DNA of 64,000 nucleotides from Nissolia schottii (Eukaryota; Streptophyta; Magnoliopsida; Fabales; Fabaceae), in the NCBI GenBank assembly GCA_003254905.1, contig QANU01019479.1, forward strand, positions 537,066 to 601,065, read 5' to 3'. This document shows positions 60,400 to 64,000 of the stretch, piece after piece. The notes beneath the pieces were generated by a model. The model saw nothing but the letters and a program-made list of their open reading frames with translations. It searched no databases and was not told the origin of the DNA. Made by a program: the position numbers and the translations under genes. Position 1 is the stretch's first letter, and each line of letters begins with the position of its first letter.

Positions 60400-61230
60400 A
60401 GATTTCTCAAACCCTTGAAGCTCCTTTATAAATAGAACATTAGCACTTTGACCTCAAAGAGAATAGGCTCGAATTGGAGTGAAAAGACAATCATAGGAAA
60501 GCTAGAAGACTCAAGGAGACTTCATTGATCTCTCAGATCAATTGAGAGTTCATCCTCTTCTATTTCTCTTATGTATCTTCTTCCTTTCTCAACTATATTT
60601 GTATTCCTTCTCCCTATCATGAGCTAATTCTTTTCTAATTAGGGCATGAACGCAAATTCTCCATCAACTATATTGTAAACCTATTAATTTCTATCCAATT
60701 AAGGTTTTGTCTTATTAACATTTGTTATTCGATTATTATTACACTATTTGTATATTTGATTATCATAGAAGTAGTCTGTATCCTTGCATGAGACTCGAGA
60801 AAGAGAGAAATTGTGAGATATGACTATTTTTAGCAAACCATAGTATTTGGTCATGTGAAGGGCTAGTAGATTAAGGCATAATACCCTTAGAATAGGTTTA
60901 GACCTCTTAAGAGATTAGTATGGTCAGCCTAAACTAGGTGGGTTACTTAACCTCGAGAGAAGCTAGTAATCACTAACCCCAACCATTAATCATAGACGAT
61001 TCTCATAATTGAATAGGATTAGTAACTAGCAACGCAGGTAGGTGTAATAGAAGTCAAGTGTTCTAACACCTCTTCTCATCTGAATTCTTTAAATATTTAA
61101 TTGCTTTTGATTAATTGTTTATCTTTCACTTTCGTAATTAAATAAAACTCCAAAAACACCATCCAAACAACTAAGAGTGCATACGTTTGTAAAATAATGT
61201 AGTTACTCAGTCCTCATGGGTATGACAACC
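60400..61230 (+). mobile_element. LTR-like retroelement remnant (fossil)
   Basis: Contains a TATA-like CTCCTTTATAAATAGAAC at about 60421, then a transcribed-LTR-like stretch with ATCATGAGCTAATTC and AATTAGGGCATGAACG. A leader-like stretch like that at 34660-35280 follows. No coding domain. Orientation is opposite to the gypsy gag at 62100-63574, so it is a separate element. Confidence 0.4.
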
Positions 61231-62099
61231 CAAGTCCCTAAATATACTTACTATTACTTGTCGCGACTAGTGCACTTTGATGCACTTAATGCTCTATCCT
61301 CCACAGAGAACATCATATCATTGTATCGCTCTCTTAGTGCTGCTGGCCCTAAGACAAAAACTAGCCACTATAAAGATTGGGGAAACTTATCAAAACAAGG
61401 CAAATAAAACATCTTCTTCTCTTGCTCAACTTTGGCTTCAAGTTCCCATGATCCACAAAGAACACGAAACATTAACTTAGCGGAAGTCTATACTTGGTGG
61501 AACCCTCGCTTGAACTCATGCAAAATAATAATATATCACTTTCCAATGGATGACCAAACTCACAAGAGCAAGACTTAATTTATAGGGGGAGAACACCACC
61601 CTCACTATGAGTTATAAGCGATGTAGAACTAGCAGTGCGAGTCTAAGTGCAATTGTGCTCTATTAGTGCAACTGCACTAGAGTGCAATTGCCCTCCGCCA
61701 GCATAATTTCCATGGGGTGCACACCTTTTTGTGTAATTATGGGCGTTGTGGTGCCCACCTAGTGCCATGGTGCTGACTCTAAGATTCTGAAAGTCAACTC
61801 TTTGACCTTGAGGGCTCTACCAGGTCCCTATATTCCCTTGGTCCTTTGTCAAGGTCTCTAAACATATGGGGTGTTAGATCGTTGTCCTTCCTTCCATTTG
61901 AGATTCTTGTACTAACGTGAGTCCTTGCCATCCAACACCTTAGGACTTTTTGTGTCTTCTTTTGGTGATCCTAAGTGACTTGTCGACCTTTTTTTTTTAT
62001 CCTTGGTTGCTCTCTATCGCATCTTAGTTGACCTCTTCGTCAACGTAGGCGATTTCTTTCTTAGAAGTTTTCTTAACTTTGGCTATCTCAAACATTTCT
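61231..62099. other. Unassigned sequence, perhaps retroelement interior
   Basis: No recognisable domain. Includes a short internal repeat of GTGCAATTG / GTGCAACTG (about 61640-61690). Confidence 0.3.
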
Positions 62100-63574
62100 A
62101 TCTCATGATTCAAAAGCTCTATTTGTCTTACTTTTTTCCGCTAACTGAGATAAATCTAAGTTTTGTTGGTTTACTAGCTTTTCTCCCAGGTAAAAGTGTA
62201 AACGATTCATAGCCATCTTAACCATCTCTAACTCTGGGATAGGAGTGAAACACCTTTTCTTAAGAGACCTAAACCTAGCAAGGTAATCATATATAGTTTC
62301 TCCATGTGTCCTTTTAATCATGAATAGGTCGATTACAATCACTTTCGTTTTCGTCTAAAGAACTGTTCATGAAAACTTTGCTCTAACTGAATCCATGTAT
62401 GGATTGAATTAGGACAAAGATTTGGAAATCATGTAAAGGATTCTTTGTGAGTGAAGAAGGAAAATATCGCATCTTTAAGTACTCATTGGTCAAAATTTCC
62501 CCAATTTCTAAAGTATACCTTGCTATATGCTCTATAGTCAACTTTTAGACTCACTAGAGAATTTAGTGAGAGCCTTTGGGGTTTTCCATCCCCTTGGCAT
62601 TTCTGCTCGGTAATCATACTCTAGGAACACTAACTCAAAAAAGATTAGTATACAAAACAAATATTAAAACCAAAACGGTTAAGAACTTCCTCAACCATTC
62701 TAGTGATATTGTGATACCCCCTGAGTTGTTTTGCCACACTCTATTCTACACTTCATTGGGGTTTCGGTTACGACTAACTAGATGAATTTCATCATTCATC
62801 ATCGCTTCATCAATAGGGATTGAGTTATATCATCGATCAGGATGGTCTAGAGGCTTGTTCACATCCATTGTTATTAAGATTCTATTCACTTTCCTAGTGA
62901 GTTGCTCTATACGATGGTTGTTGTTATTGACCAAACGTTTGATCATAGTCATCATTTGTTGGGTCATCATGTTGGCTAACTCATGATAATTTTGAAGGAA
63001 TTGTTGCCTCAGGGTCACTAAGGACTCAATTGTGTTGATTGGTGTGTTTGTAGGCATGGTTCTAGACATCTCAACGAAGATAGGCCCAACTCTCAGCCCG
63101 TAATGGCCCATATTTTGGGTCGCTGCTATGTTAGGTGCGATTTGTCCCCTAAAAGTTAAAGGTAGAAAACTAGTCACCCCTGGAGTGGTATATAGGGGAT
63201 TTTGGTAAATGTATGGGTAAACATTATACATATTTGACCCCTGGTTCACCATTAGGGTTACATATCTAGGAGGCATATACAGTGGTGGCAAGCCATAGGG
63301 TGGCACCGACATGCTTGCTACATTGCTTGTAGGAGGGGTTGTTAGGATATTTATTCTTCTCTTCCTCATGTCACTTGTGGCAACATAGGATCCATTGACA
63401 TGGGCAATAAGGGGTGAATAGAATTAATCTCACCCTCATTCACACCTGCATTTGCAAAAGAAAACATTTCTAATACAATGGTGCCATTACCCGAAAGCAT
63501 ATAAGTAAAACAAAAAGGGAATTTTCCAAACCACATTCTCACAAACCTTATCCCACTAGTGTGCCAATTTGTTA
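62100..63574 (-). mobile_element. Ty3/gypsy gag region (fossil)
   Basis: Minus strand. After a primer-site-like TTGGCACACTAGTGGGAT at about 63573, a leader and the gag start follow. A Pro/Tyr/Met-rich N-terminal gag frame is at 62830-63369 (VPPYGLPPLYMPPRY), and a capsid-like region at 62103-62342 (IKRTHGETIYDYLARFRSL, then MNRLHFYLGEKL). Protease, RT and integrase are not seen before 61.2 kb. Broken and incomplete. Confidence 0.7.
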
Positions 63575-64000
63575 TATGGAATTTATGGTTGGCAACAAAC
63601 CAATGACCTTCAACCACAAAAGTTTGGTTCAAAATCACCATTCAGATAACCAAACCTAATTCCCTTAATGAGTGAATTCTAGGCTAATAATGGTTGTTTG
63701 GAAAATATAAATTTTAATAATCAAGAACACAAGGACCAAAATATGCACGCAATGCTAATCAAAGCATTCCACATGAGTTGATACAAAGAACAATGTTGAT
63801 TAAGAGGAAATGGATGTATAGTACTTGAATAACAAAGGAAGTGCAAATAAACAAAATAGAAACAACCTCCTAGTAATTGAAAGAACATAAAGAAAGGAAA
63901 TGTGAAATTATTTGATTTCCTCTATTTACTCATGCGTCGTGGTAACTTGAGTGCATGAAAGGTGTTACAAGCGTGTATTTTAAGTTGTGCCTACATTCGA
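63575..64000 (-). repeat. Probable 5' LTR of the gypsy element, running off the window
   Basis: Sequence immediately outside the primer-site-like motif, ending in the order expected for an LTR on the minus strand. Its start lies beyond position 64000, so the length is unknown. Confidence 0.45.

Noticed and set aside
1-64000. CRISPR arrays, bacterial operons, ribosome binding sites, plastid or mitochondrial inserts
   Set aside because: None seen. Exon-intron structure and repeats are those of a plant nuclear genome.

Overview
The window looks like nuclear DNA of a flowering plant, most likely a eudicot. The genes have many short exons with GT-AG introns, the DNA between them is AT-rich, and plant-type LTR retrotransposons, L1-like LINEs, tRNA-derived SINEs, a CACTA end and hAT/Stowaway-type MITEs are all present. 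One MITE-like sequence (about 19.44-19.87 kb) recalls a type I associate with legumes, but I cannot name the species. There is one ambiguous base (position 9935).

I can support five host genes and one broken copy. PBB1 (+, 4595-10955) and PBB2 (-, 48640-59277) are two complete copies of the 20S proteasome beta-2 (beta type-7) gene. They form a convergent inverted duplication about 37.7 kb apart, have the same eight coding exons, and are predicted to encode the same 273-residue protein. SURF2 (-, 26925-28415) is a complete four-exon Surfeit-locus-2 gene; a truncated, frameshifted copy of its first exon and 5' flank lies at about 2571-3600, directly beside PBB1. CDT1 (+, 36884-40487) is a complete seven-exon replication-licensing gene with an E2F-site promoter. 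A single-exon gene for a small basic plant protein lies at 20849-21232 (-).

Layout: 1-2570 LTR-like repeat; 2571-3600 SURF2 fragment; 3601-11100 PBB1, with a LINE relic and MITEs in its 3.5-kb intron 7; 11150-18099 a broken Ty1/copia element carrying a nested 4.1-kb LTR-type insertion and a hAT MITE; 18100-20840 MITE-rich spacer; 20849-21232 small gene; 21.4-26.1 kb MITEs, an LTR remnant with a nested hAT element, and a copia scrap; 26.9-29.1 kb SURF2; 30.2-31.6 kb LINE relic; 33.2-34.1 kb CACTA end; 36.4-40.5 kb CDT1; 41-48.2 kb copia and gypsy scraps, a 435-bp tandem duplication and two SINEs; 48.5-59.8 kb PBB2, whose intron 7 has grown to 7.8 kb through a truncated Tat-like gypsy element and a hAT MITE; 60-64 kb LTR-like sequence and a second gypsy gag region.

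The host genes are housekeeping and growth functions (protein turnover, replication licensing, SURF2). Apart from the duplications nothing ties them into one pathway. The main interest is structural: a recent inverted duplication of an essential gene with no visible protein change, a promoter-side rearrangement that joined SURF2 5' DNA to PBB1, and nested insertions that allow relative dating. I found no convincing novel system.
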